Positions 22,192 to 32,591 of a stretch of 64,000 nt of DNA are shown here, in pieces; position 1 is the stretch's first letter, and every line of letters begins with the position of its first letter. Under the pieces are notes generated by a model. It saw only the letters and a program-made list of their open reading frames with translations. It ran no database searches and was not told the origin of the DNA. A program made the position numbers and the translations under genes. This DNA comes from Mariannaea sp. PMI_226 (lineage: Eukaryota > Ascomycota > Sordariomycetes > Hypocreales > Nectriaceae): NCBI GenBank assembly GCA_024336345.1, contig JANFOG010000006.1:2108001-2172000 (forward strand). Reading direction: 5' to 3'.

Positions 22192-24398
22192 ATGGTTTTA
22201 TGCACTGTATGTCAGGGCGCCGTCAAAAGATTACACCCTTACAATGTTCCGCAGCACATGAGGTTCTCGGTCGCCTTACCGCGTTATCGCCCTGAACTCC
22301 AGGAACAATGTTGGATCTGCTACAAATTCTCTCACTGGCTGGAAGAGGAATCTGGCGGCTTGTACGATGACTGGAAACTTGATACATTAGAGGTCGTCTT
22401 TCATCGTGACAAAGGACAGCCTATTTCTTGCGTCTCCAGACAGAGAGCTTGCCTCGAAGTAGGATTTTTCGAGTTTGGGATGTTCCCTAACACAATGAAA
22501 TATGCCGAGACAGAGTACGGTTGTAATATCACTTGTCATTTTAGCCCTACTCAAGGTTGGTTTTTTTTATTTGAAAAAGAACGGTACCCTATTTCACTCT
22601 CGCCATCTTATACGAAGCCTCTAACCATCCTCAAAGAATTCAATAAATATGTGAAAAAGCATTGCCAACCTTAAGAAGCGAGCCAACCTTGCCTATCAAT
22701 ACTCCCTTAGTTCAAGCTTGGATCCACCGTTGTACGACAACTCACGAGGAATGTAATCGTCATGAAGCTGAGTCATGGTATCCGACTCGGCTATTGGAGT
22801 TGGCATCGGGTGGACGGAGCATGCGCCTAATCCTAACAGAAAATGAGAAACTGAAGGGCGCCTATGTTACTCTCAGCCATCGATGGGGCCTCCATCACTA
22901 TCGCATGCTGACATCAAGAACAATCGACGAGTTTAAGAAAAGCATCAATGTCGATTCGCTCCCCACGGCTTTCCAAGAGGCGGGTTTGCTCGCCGCAAGG
23001 CTCGGAATCCGTTACATATGGATCGATTCACTCTGTATCAAACAAGATGCCGATCTGATTGACTGGAAAAGAGAGGCTCCTCGGATGTGTGACGTTTACA
23101 CCTACTCCTTTTTGAATTTGGCCGCTACTTCGTCCCCAGATGATGGCACGTCTTCTCTTTTCAACACGCAAACTGACCAGCCTTTCAGCCCTATGCAAAC
23201 TGATGCTCATGCCGTTATGCTTCAAAAGAATCGTCACATTCGTAGGATCCGAGTGAAGCGTCAAATATATGCCCCCCGCCACAAACGGTATTACCGTATA
23301 CGTCGATATAAAATTACCGTTTGTCAGAAACAATACTTCCTCATTGATGGTGATACTTGGGACTACGAGATTGAAGAGGCTCCATTGCAGTCGAGGGCAT
23401 GGGTTTTCCAGGAGCGATTGCTGGCTCCCAGACTACTCCATTTCGGCTCAACACAGCTGGGATGGGAGTGCAAAGAAGACATTGCCCTTGAGTTATTTCC
23501 CAACACCCTGCCTCCAGGAATGGTAGCAACAACCACATCAGAGACCCTGACCAAAGCCTTGGCGTCCAGATCCAGCGACTCGTCGCATGAATCCTTTCGC
23601 GATGCATGGTCCGACCTGGTTAATCGATACAGCAAGTGTGATCTGACAAAAAGGGAGGACAAGCTAGTTGCTTTCTCGGGGGTCGCCAAGCTTATCGAAG
23701 ACGCCAGACAGGACGAGTACTTGGCTGGATTATGGAAGAGTACACTGGTGACGGACTTGGCGTGGACTTGCTACGGCCAGCTATGGGCCCCTTGGGTGGA
23801 CACCAAGTTTAGAGCCCCAAGCTGGTCATGGCTGTCTTTAGACCAGGAGATACACTTCCCAGAAGCTGGTGTATCTGAGACATATTTTGCCGACATCATA
23901 AGCCCCCCTGGATCAGGCCAGGTTGGGACCTCTGCAATTCTGGCCAAGGGTGCTATCCATCTACTAGCAGTTTTGTTGCCCATTAATGCTGTCGAATGGT
24001 CGGGAGAAATACTAAAAAGCTTCACTGTGGCCAATTATCGGTTTGAGGATGGCTGGAAAGATGACGAGTCGCATTTAGACCTCAATGGTGAGAAGGACGA
24101 GCAAACTGAGTTTCTAGAGAAGGGAATCTTTGTTTTACCGCTGTTTTGTACTGCGAAGAAGATTTTTGGAATAGTGGTCACCAGAGGCCATGGTGCTGAA
24201 TACTATCGACTCGGTGCAGCGCAATTTCAACTCGCAAAATTTACCAACTCTCCAGGGCCCTCTGATAAAGGCTGGATGAGGACTTCTAAAAATGAGATGA
24301 CCCCTCCATGTCTCATAAATCTCTCCGCCGCTGGCCTTTTTCAACTCATTTGTGAGAAACGTGAAGCCGGAGATGCGGTAGTGGTCAAGCTGGTTTGA
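22192..24398 (+). CDS. HET-domain (heterokaryon incompatibility) protein
   Basis: Two open frames overlap near 22660 and join if a 104-bp intron is removed (22556-22659, donor GTTGGT, acceptor AAAAAG, with a CTAAC branch point inside), giving about 700 residues. The N-terminus has a cysteine-rich head (CTVCQ, CWIC) common in fungal HET proteins. The HET domain follows: AYVTLSHRWG near residue 190, RLGIRYIWIDSLCIKQD near 240, YSFLNLAATSSPD, and the distal RAWVFQERLLAPRLLHF. HET proteins trigger vegetative incompatibility and related cell death. The acceptor context is poor, so a frameshift between the two frames is an alternative reading. No partner domain such as NACHT is fused here. Confidence 0.82.
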
Positions 24399-25777
24399 AG
24401 GGTATTCGTTGACAGGAATGCCGTCATCTGCAGACTCTATTTTCTTTGAATGCAAGTTTCTCATTGAATTGGCTATCAAGTACTATGACTAGCTTATCAA
24501 GAATGCTCTCACTTACGAGCTGGTTTCAATCACTGCGCTGCGTAGTACTTATTTTCGCTTCCCTGGTGAGACAACGACCACTACGTAGTATTGACTTATC
24601 CAGACCGAAACTTTACAATAAAGCTATGTTCAGGTATCATTTTCTTAGAGAATAGCTAAATCCTAAACAAACACGTAGAGGTGTAAGTGGCTGGTTAAAC
24701 CGCGAGTGTCCTTTTTGCACCTTGACTTGGTTCGACCACCTTGGACTGATACAAATCCAGCATCGGCGAACTTACCTTAATAGCAACATCTTATATCTCA
24801 TTCCTAGAAACTTGCCTGATGCCGGACAGATGCTGGTCGGTGATAGTGGCGGGCTGTATTGATCTTTCCATTTATCTTGCCATCACGCGTACCGTGTTAG
24901 AGTTCTGCCAAGTTAGCAAAGATGTGCACATCTCCTACATCATCGCGACTTGGCAAAGTGGCTGAGCCTGGTGCTTCTTTTCGAAACGATTCAATCAGCG
25001 CGCTGCATTGACATTCGACCAAAAAAATATTGAATGATGGCGGGCGTCTCGCATGGCCGGCAACGACTTTCTCTATGTTGTGGCCAGGGTTGCCACGGTG
25101 GCCATCGTGAAGCCAGAAGGGGTGAGTTGCTTCTCATGTCTCAGCTACTGACCACAGCACAATGAAAATTGAAGGAAATGCACAATTTTAGTCGAACTGG
25201 TAACTAGCTAGCTTCAGCTTGAAGGCGATTGTAGTACTTCTTTTATCAATTATGCTCGAAAAGGCAAAATATCAATCCCTTCTTTGTTAGTTTAGGAGCG
25301 ACTTGTTACCTGGCCTGGACTACTGACCGAGCTGTGCGCCCGCTTTCGGCCAAGCATGTAGCTGACAAAATGAAGCATCAGTCCTTTGCTTGGATAAAGC
25401 GAATATATGCCAAGGATCAAGTCGGTGTCCTGGAGCTTGGCGTTGATGCAATTTGTTGTCACCAGTGAGGCTAGGCTCGGTGGCTGTGCAAACCAAGCCA
25501 AGAATAAGAAGCATAACAGATTGATGAGCAGAGAGGCAATAAAGCATCTGATCGTACTAAGCATCATGAGACAGCTCTTGAACAGCTGATGTAGAAAATA
25601 TAATTTGATCAGGGTCAACCAGACGAGAGAAGCCAATATATGACCCTGGCATAGTTGGTTTTTGCTCTTATACCTTCGCGGCGCCATCTTCATTTGAATT
25701 CATCCCCCCCTGTGTAGCCATACCAGAGAAACCATGATATATGCATACCTAATTGACACGTATCTTCATTTACCAGA
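24399..25777. other. Intergenic region, no supported gene
   Basis: The region holds an ATG-initiated 23-codon stretch with a following GTGAGT donor-like site at 25053-25125, and a hydrophobic 133-residue minus-strand ORF at 25292-25693. Neither can be extended by splicing into a recognisable gene. It serves as upstream sequence for the calcium ATPase. Confidence 0.4.
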
Positions 25778-28700
25778 ATGCAGTCGCTGAGACGACCTCA
25801 AGCTCCTACTATCAGAGTTGATGTCTCTGCTATTCGCCAAGACGACAATGAGTCTTGTTGTCCTGCTGTTGAAGGCAAGCAACTCCTTTCGTTGCATCTC
25901 AGAGAATCCAACTCACATTTCCTTGGCAGAAAATGAGTCCCCTACATCGCCGTTACCTATCCAACAGGACCACACAAGATTGGCAGTCCCCGATATAAGT
26001 TCCAAAGCAGACTCGTGGGACACATATGCCATCAACAATGCCCATACTAGTCCCAGAGGAGAGTTACCGTCCTTGCCCCCAGTTGTTGGGGTCATACAAG
26101 GCAACACAGATGTGCTACAACCCAGTCCAGGAGACGATGAGGCACCTTTTAGCGTCGAAAGCAACCCTTTCGCGTTCTCCCCCGGCCAACTTGGGAAGCT
26201 CATCAACCCAAAAAGTATAGCCGCATTTGTGGCTCTTGGGGGCCTGCTGGGACTAGAGAAAGGCCTGCAAGTTGACCGCCGTGCTGGACTTAGCATCGAC
26301 GAGAAACATGTGTCTAGTTCGATTACTTTTCAACAAGCGACTTCCAATTCGGAGCCCAAAGGTAGTGCACCTGGGATATCATCCAGTGCCCAACCGCCAG
26401 ATGGTTTTCAGCCCCATCATCACGGTAATGAAAAAGACGACTGTTTCGTCGATCGAAGGCGTGTGTTTGGAAAGAATAGACTGCCGGACCGAAAATCAAA
26501 ATCTTTGCTTCAGCTAGCATGGATTGCATTTCAAGATCGAGTTCTCATACTACTCAGCGTCGCTGCTGCCATATCGTTGGCCCTAGGGTTATACCAAACA
26601 TTTGGCCGCACAGAGCATGAAGGCGCAAAAGTCGAGTGGGTAGAAGGCGTGGCCATCATTGTCGCCATCACCATTGTCGTCGTCGTGGGTGCCCTGAATG
26701 ACTGGCAGAAGGAGCGCCAATTCAAGAAGCTGAATATGAAAAAGGAAGAACGCCTTGTCAAAGTGATACGGTCAGGGACACCAGCGACCATTTCGGTGCA
26801 TGATGTGCTCGTAGGAGATATCATGCTCTTGGAACCAGGGGATGTCATCCCTGTAGATGGCATCTTCATCGATGGCCACAATATCAGCTGTGATGAGTCT
26901 TCCGCCACTGGTGAGTCCGACCTAATCAAGAAAGTGCCAGCAGATCTTGTATGGAACTCTCTCCTTCATGATGACTTGCCGAATCCTAAGAAGGTTGACC
27001 CATTCATCATCTCGGGATCCAGAGTCCTTGATGGAGTGGGGTCTTTTCTCGTGACGGCGGTTGGCACAAATTCGAGTCACGGCAGAACCATGATGTCGCT
27101 TCAAGATGACACTGGGCTTACTCCTCTGCAGTCCAAGCTCAATGTTCTAGCAGGTGAGCCGCAATGCACACTCCCTTCATCTTCAGGCGTAGCAAGCAAT
27201 CTGATCCAACCTAACTCGTCCGTTTAGGCTACATTGCAAAACTTGGAAGTGCCGCCGGGGGTTTTCTGTTTCTTGTGCTATTCATTGAATTCCTTGTAAA
27301 GCTTCCTAGTAACGAGAGCGACTCTGAAGAAAAGGGCCAAAGCTTCTTGCGAATTCTCATCACATCCATAACGATCATTGTCGTTGCGGTTCCGGAGGGC
27401 CTGCCTTTGGCCGTGACGCTATCATTGGCATTCGCTACGAAGCGAATGACAAAAGAGAACAATCTTGTTCGCCATTTGCAGTCCTGCGAGACTATGGGAA
27501 ACGCGACGGTCATCTGCTCTGATAAGACAGGAACACTAACTGAGAATGTTATGACGGTCATTTGCGGAGCCCTGGGAATGGATTATCAATTTCCAGCTGG
27601 AGAAGGCAGACTTAATTCCCAAATTGAAGACGGCGGACCGGCTTCAGAATTATATCACACTAATACCTTGTCCACAAAGAAACCAGCCAGTCAGGGTGAC
27701 GAAGCGGTGCCGGAAAATAAGTCCAGGACAACCTACTTCTCATCGAAACTGCACGCAGAATACCAAGATCTTCTTAAGATAGCTATCGCTGTGAACACCA
27801 CAGCCTTTGAATCAAAAGAAAACGAGAAACAAGTGTTTGTCGGCACGAAAACGGAATCTGCGCTTTTGGATTGGGCACGCCAATATTTCGGGCTTGGTCC
27901 TCTCGAGATAGAGCGAGCCAACCACCCAGTTAAGCTTCTCTTCCCGTTCAACTCCAAACGCAAGTGTATGGGGGCTGTCGTTAAACTAGCAGATGATGGC
28001 AAGTCTGAAAACAGGAAGAAATATCGTCTGTTCATCAAGGGAGCACCAGAAATCGTTTTAGCCCGATGCGAAAACATTATTGATGATCCAACAGAGATGC
28101 TAGTTTCGATGCCCATGTTTGAGTCACAAAAGGAAGCCCTTGGGCAGATCATAACTGGCTACGCATCTCGCTCTCTTCGAACGCTCGGTCTGGCATACCG
28201 TGATTTAAATCACTTTCCGCATAGGGGACCTGGAGATTGCGGCGAGTCCACTTCCAGCAACATTGATCTTGACGACATCTTTCAAACTATGACTTGGATA
28301 GGCGTCGTCGGAATCCAAGACCCCGTCAGACAAGGAGTGCTGAACGCTGTATCAGATTGCCACACTGCGTCAGTTTCAGTGAAGATGGTAACGGGGGACA
28401 ATGTCGAAACAGCGAGAGCCATTGCTCGAGAGTGTGGCATTTTACAGAAAGGAAACGAAGGGTTGGTGATGGAGGGACCCGAGTTTCGTCAACTCAACGA
28501 ATCTGAGCGGGCAGCTATTGTGAAGGAAGTTTGCGTTCTAGCCAGGTCGAGCCCCGAGGACAAGCGCATTCTCGTCAAGACGTTAAGAAAACTTGGAGAG
28601 ATCGTTGCGGTCACTGGAGATGGAACAAATGACGCCCCGGCTCTCAAAGCGGCTGATGTCGGCTTCTCCATGGGAATTACAGGAACTGAAGTAGCAAAAG

Positions 28701-29794
28701 AGGCATCCGACATCATTCTCATGGATGACAACTTCGCGTCCATTGTTAAGGCCCTGGGATGGGGCCGCGCTATCAACGACTCGGTCAAGAAGTTTCTGCA
28801 GTTTCAACTCACCGTAAATATTACAGCAGTAATTGTCACCTTTGTTTCTGCTGTCTCAGATGATGAAGAAACCTCGGTTCTGAATGCTGTTCAGCTTCTT
28901 TGGGTCAACCTCATCATGGATACTTTCGCGGCCCTGGCCCTTGCTACCGACCCGCCGACTGGGAGTCTCCTCCACCGAAAGCCTGAGGCTCGAACGGCAC
29001 CTTTGATTACGGTTACCATGTGGAAGATGATTCTTGGGCAGTCCATCTTTCAGTTAATTGTATGCTTCGTCTTATGGTTTGCGGGATCAAGCTTCCTTGG
29101 CTACCCGGAGGCGGAACTCAGGACTCTAATCTTTAATACCTTCGTCTTCATGCAGATATTCAAGTTGATCAACAGCCGTCGCATCGATAATCAGCTCAAC
29201 ATCTTTGAGGGGTTGCACCACAATCACCTATTCATGCTGATGATGTGCATAATGGTTCTTGGCCAGGTAATAATTATCTTTTTTGGTGGAGATGCTTTCG
29301 TTGTGGTTCGGCTAGATGGAAGCCAATGGGCGATTTCAGTTGTTATTGGGTTCTTCTCCATTCCTGTTGGTGTTCTCATACGATTGTTTCCCGATTCCAT
29401 CATCGAGCGCGTTGCTTATTATATCAGACGCCACTGGCCAGCTTGGCTACGATTCCGTCAGAAACGAAACAGCAATCACGATCGATCACCAGCATTATAT
29501 GCTGAGAATTACGATCTGGATGCCGCGCTAACTCAGATCAGAGATGACCTTGAGCTCATGGCAAAGCTTAGGGGAGGTCGTGTCAGAGTTCTGATCGAGA
29601 CCCTAGGGAAACAGCGGGATTTGGTGCTGCATCATCGTGATTCAGTATCAGCATCAAGGAGCAGAACCAGAAGAGGATCATCCCACTCCTCGGATAGGCC
29701 ACCGATTTCGCCCATGCTCTCTGTTGTAGGAATGCCAGGTATTGTAGCTGCGAGCGTTGGGGGTTTGTCCATGGCAGAGCGCCGTGCATCTTAA
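25778..29794 (+). CDS. P-type IIB calcium-transporting ATPase (PMC1/PMCA family)
   Basis: Preferred model: exons 25778-25874, 25930-27153 and 27228-29794, 1295 residues, the size of fungal vacuolar/plasma-membrane Ca2+ pumps. P-type signatures are all present: SATGESD (actuator) near 357, ICSDKTGTLTEN with the phosphorylated Asp near 538, KGAPE (nucleotide binding), and TGDGTNDAPALK near 902. FVALGGLLGLEKGLQVDRRAGLSIDE at the N-terminal side and PEGLPLAVTLSLA in helix 4 are typical of the IIB group. The N-terminal MQSLRRPQAPTIRVD resembles fungal PMC1 starts and connects in frame only through a 55-nt GC-AG intron (25875-25929). The alternative is a plain start at 25821. Function: ATP-driven Ca2+ removal from cytosol into the vacuole or out of the cell. 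The C-terminus is long and serine/arginine rich. Confidence 0.95.
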
Positions 29795-30444
29795 CGGTTG
29801 CTTTGCCTCCAAGAACCTACGTTGTATTGAAAAACAGAACCAAGAAAATGCTCCCACCGGTATCGGTTCCCAAAGCTACTACAATTGGATTCTATCTTTG
29901 GGGCATGATGGCGCTAAGAAGTCGCCGTTGCTAACCCCGAACACAACCTGACCTCTCAAAAGGTAACACGGGCAAGGTTATTTTTGAATGCCAATCCTTT
30001 GCAATGTCTCTTCCATTCCTGGAGAGGTTTCCTCATTGCCTGTAAAAATATCCGAAAAATCTATTAACTCTGATGGTCTTATACAAGACATACCCGACAT
30101 TGCACCCAGTTCGACTCGCTACAATTCTAGTCCATCTCAGCCATTTTCCTGAGTTTACATGCAAATAAAGCTAACAGTAGCTTCTAAGACTTATGGAACG
30201 AAGGAATTCAGGGCCTGTATTTATTATTTTAACAAATTGATTCAATCTCATGGCTATAGTTGTCCTATTTATATCTGTCTCTATGGAGTGTATATTGTGT
30301 ATTTCTAAGTACAAGTGTATGAAAAGCAAAGTCGCAAATAGCATAAACAAATACCTCTCTATGCCGAAGCATTCGTGAAATACCAGAGCTAACTGGTATA
30401 TCATGGACTCAGTATGTTTGGAGATTCATGTATTCAGTTTCCAT
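29795..30444. other. Convergent 3' intergenic region
   Basis: This interval lies between the 3' ends of the calcium ATPase (+) and the small secreted protein (-). It is AT-rich with no coding ORF. Confidence 0.5.
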
Positions 30445-30807
30445 TTACTGGAAGGTAGGGGGGCCTGAAGGGCACTGCTGGCTCTGTTTGCCGGGATCAG
30501 CGCAGTGGTAGAGCGCATTCTCACAACAGACCTTTCCGACAGGGCAGAAGAAAGAGTCTCCGCACTTGGGACCAAACGTCGGAGCGGATGGAGGTGCGGT
30601 AGTGGATGTGGATGTGGTAGCAGTGGTGGTTGTAGAAGGGCATTCAGCGAAGCATCCGAGCTCAAACTCTCCATTGTTAAGTACTGAGCAGCACTTGGGC
30701 TTGTCGGCAGGGCAGACAGTGTCACCACACTTGTTAGGGTATGCCTGGGGAACGGCAATGACAGCGCCGCTGAGAGCGAAGGCAATGATGAAGGAGTTGA
30801 AGATCAT
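30445..30807 (-). CDS. Small secreted cysteine-rich protein with two CG-x-CP-x-CC modules
   Basis: Single exon, 120 residues. Residues 1-18 form a signal peptide ending AVIAVPQA. The mature protein contains two related cysteine modules: KCGDTVCPADKPKCC (about residues 26-40) and KCGDSFFCPVGKVCC (about 81-95). They are separated by a Thr/Ser/Pro-rich linker that is probably O-glycosylated. Cysteine count and spacing are typical of small secreted fungal proteins, including candidate effectors, but no named family is certain. A TATAAAT on the minus strand lies near 30990, about 180 bp upstream of the ATG. The gene is convergent with the calcium ATPase. Confidence 0.85.
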   Translation of the reverse strand: MIFNSFIIAFALSGAVIAVPQAYPNKCGDTVCPADKPKCCSVLNNGEFELGCFAECPSTTTTATTSTSTTAPPSAPTFGPKCGDSFFCPVGKVCCENALYHCADPGKQSQQCPSGPPTFQ

Positions 30808-32591
30808 GTTGAAAGGTTTAGTGATTGATGATGCTGGGGCAGTTATGGCAGTTATGATTGAAAAGTAAATAGAATTAATTGATTGTTCTGGTGTTCTCTT
30901 GTAGAGATGTTTGTGCTTGCTGGGTTGATGTTTGATGTTGTGAGCTGTTGAGTTGAGTCAATTGATCTTGGGGATTTACCTGCATTTATACTTGAAAAAG
31001 CCAATCCAGAGTGTCAATTGCGATATAAATGCAAATCCATATCGTTTCTAACAGAAGCATTAGAACTCTTCAATTAACGTTACAATAAATGCGGCGTCAG
31101 CCGTCCATGCCCTGGTTCAAAGGACCGAATATGATACCTTTCGGAAGACGCGAGATGTGGGAACCATCCAAAAGACAGTCCAGAGTAGCTGGGTTTTGGC
31201 TATACTACACTACTCAGCAGTTGGCAATGGACTCACTTCAAAATTGGAAGATCCGAATCAGCCCCCGATGTCATACGTTGGCCGCGGAGTTTCTGTTCGT
31301 GGCGTTTATACTGGGGCTTCTTGCTCGGGCTATGCCATAGAAGCTCCCGTTCAAAACAGCTATACTAGCCACTGACGTGAGGTAGCTTCCCACACCACCC
31401 ACATTCAATTGCATCGTCACCGGGATGGCGCTCATCCGGAGTCCGCGTTGCTTCATGATTGGCTCTTCTTCAAACGGCTGCTTCCTGCGGGGCTGATTCT
31501 ACAACGTTTCCACGAAGCATTCTAGCTTTTGGTCCATGTATTTGCGCGGAGATAGCAATCCTCGATGCATATTTTTGGTTGTAATATCGGTTGGCGGTTT
31601 GCATGAACTGCTTCCGGCACCAAATGGCTCATGGTTATGGTCTCCTCTCCCTGCTCTCGACTTTTGTTGGTAAGGAGAAAGATTGATCTTTTGGGTCTAT
31701 TGACAAAGCGGACGCCAGTTGTCCTAAATTTCTCTTGAACTTGGTCGCAATTTCGCCTGACACTGTTTTTCTGCCCTGTTGGGGCCGAACTTTCAGCCTG
31801 ACTCGGTAAGATGCTGGCGAATTTTTGTTTTTGTTGTTGAAAGGGTAATACTAGTGCTAGTAACGAGCAGTTCCGGTGGCTGAGCCTCGTTCAGACTCCA
31901 ATGCCAATTCCTCAAGTACCGCTTTTGCATATCGTTGACCTGATCAGGTTCACGATTTGATTGATGATTAATCCGCTTAATTATAAGGCGAGGATGCCCC
32001 CAAGAACCCGTAAGAGGAAATAAGAATATCTTATAGCAAAATATCTTATAGCAACCAGCCTCCATCGAGGTTGACGTTAGGGCGGACCTGGTCGAGATCC
32101 TAGTACTGACTTGTGCAAGAAGAGTGTGGTAAAGCGAACTTCCAGTTAGGGTTTGATTTGGCTTCTTTCATACAAGGATGACCTTGATACTCCATCGGTC
32201 CTGGTTCATGAAAAAACGCCACGCCCTTTCACTTTCTGAAAATATTGCTGTAAACAACCAATGAGAAGGAGACACAAATTGCTGACGCACAGGACCTACG
32301 CCTCCACCTATCCTCCCACTCACTAACTCACTGTACACTGCGTCCAATACTTTTTCTTGTTTCCACGTAGTATTTAAACAGCTTAGGCAGAAGTGCAGAT
32401 GGGCATACCACCCTCGTATTTAACGGAATGGACTGGTACTGCTTGTTCGTTCGGCTTCTTTACTCAGCCTTGCTATGCGGAGACTATTGTGCCGTATTAA
32501 AACAGCGTGTCCCTCCGCTCACTCCAGAATCAAGACTCAACCATAACTCGCTAGACCTGCCAGTGAAGCACGGTTCAATCCTACCGAGTCC
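30808..32591. other. Divergent intergenic region, no gene seen
   Basis: About 1.8 kb between two divergent genes. Only short ORFs without domains are present. The left end holds the promoter of the small secreted protein; the right end (CT-rich with TATTTAAA near 32370) precedes the NACHT gene. Confidence 0.45.

Noticed and set aside
25053..25125. ATG followed by 23 codons and a GTGAGT donor-like site
   Set aside because: It could be a first exon, but no downstream exon in a compatible frame was found before the calcium ATPase gene.
25292..25693. Hydrophobic 133-residue minus-strand ORF
   Set aside because: It has one or two possible membrane segments, but no recognisable family, no supporting exons on either side and no clear start context.
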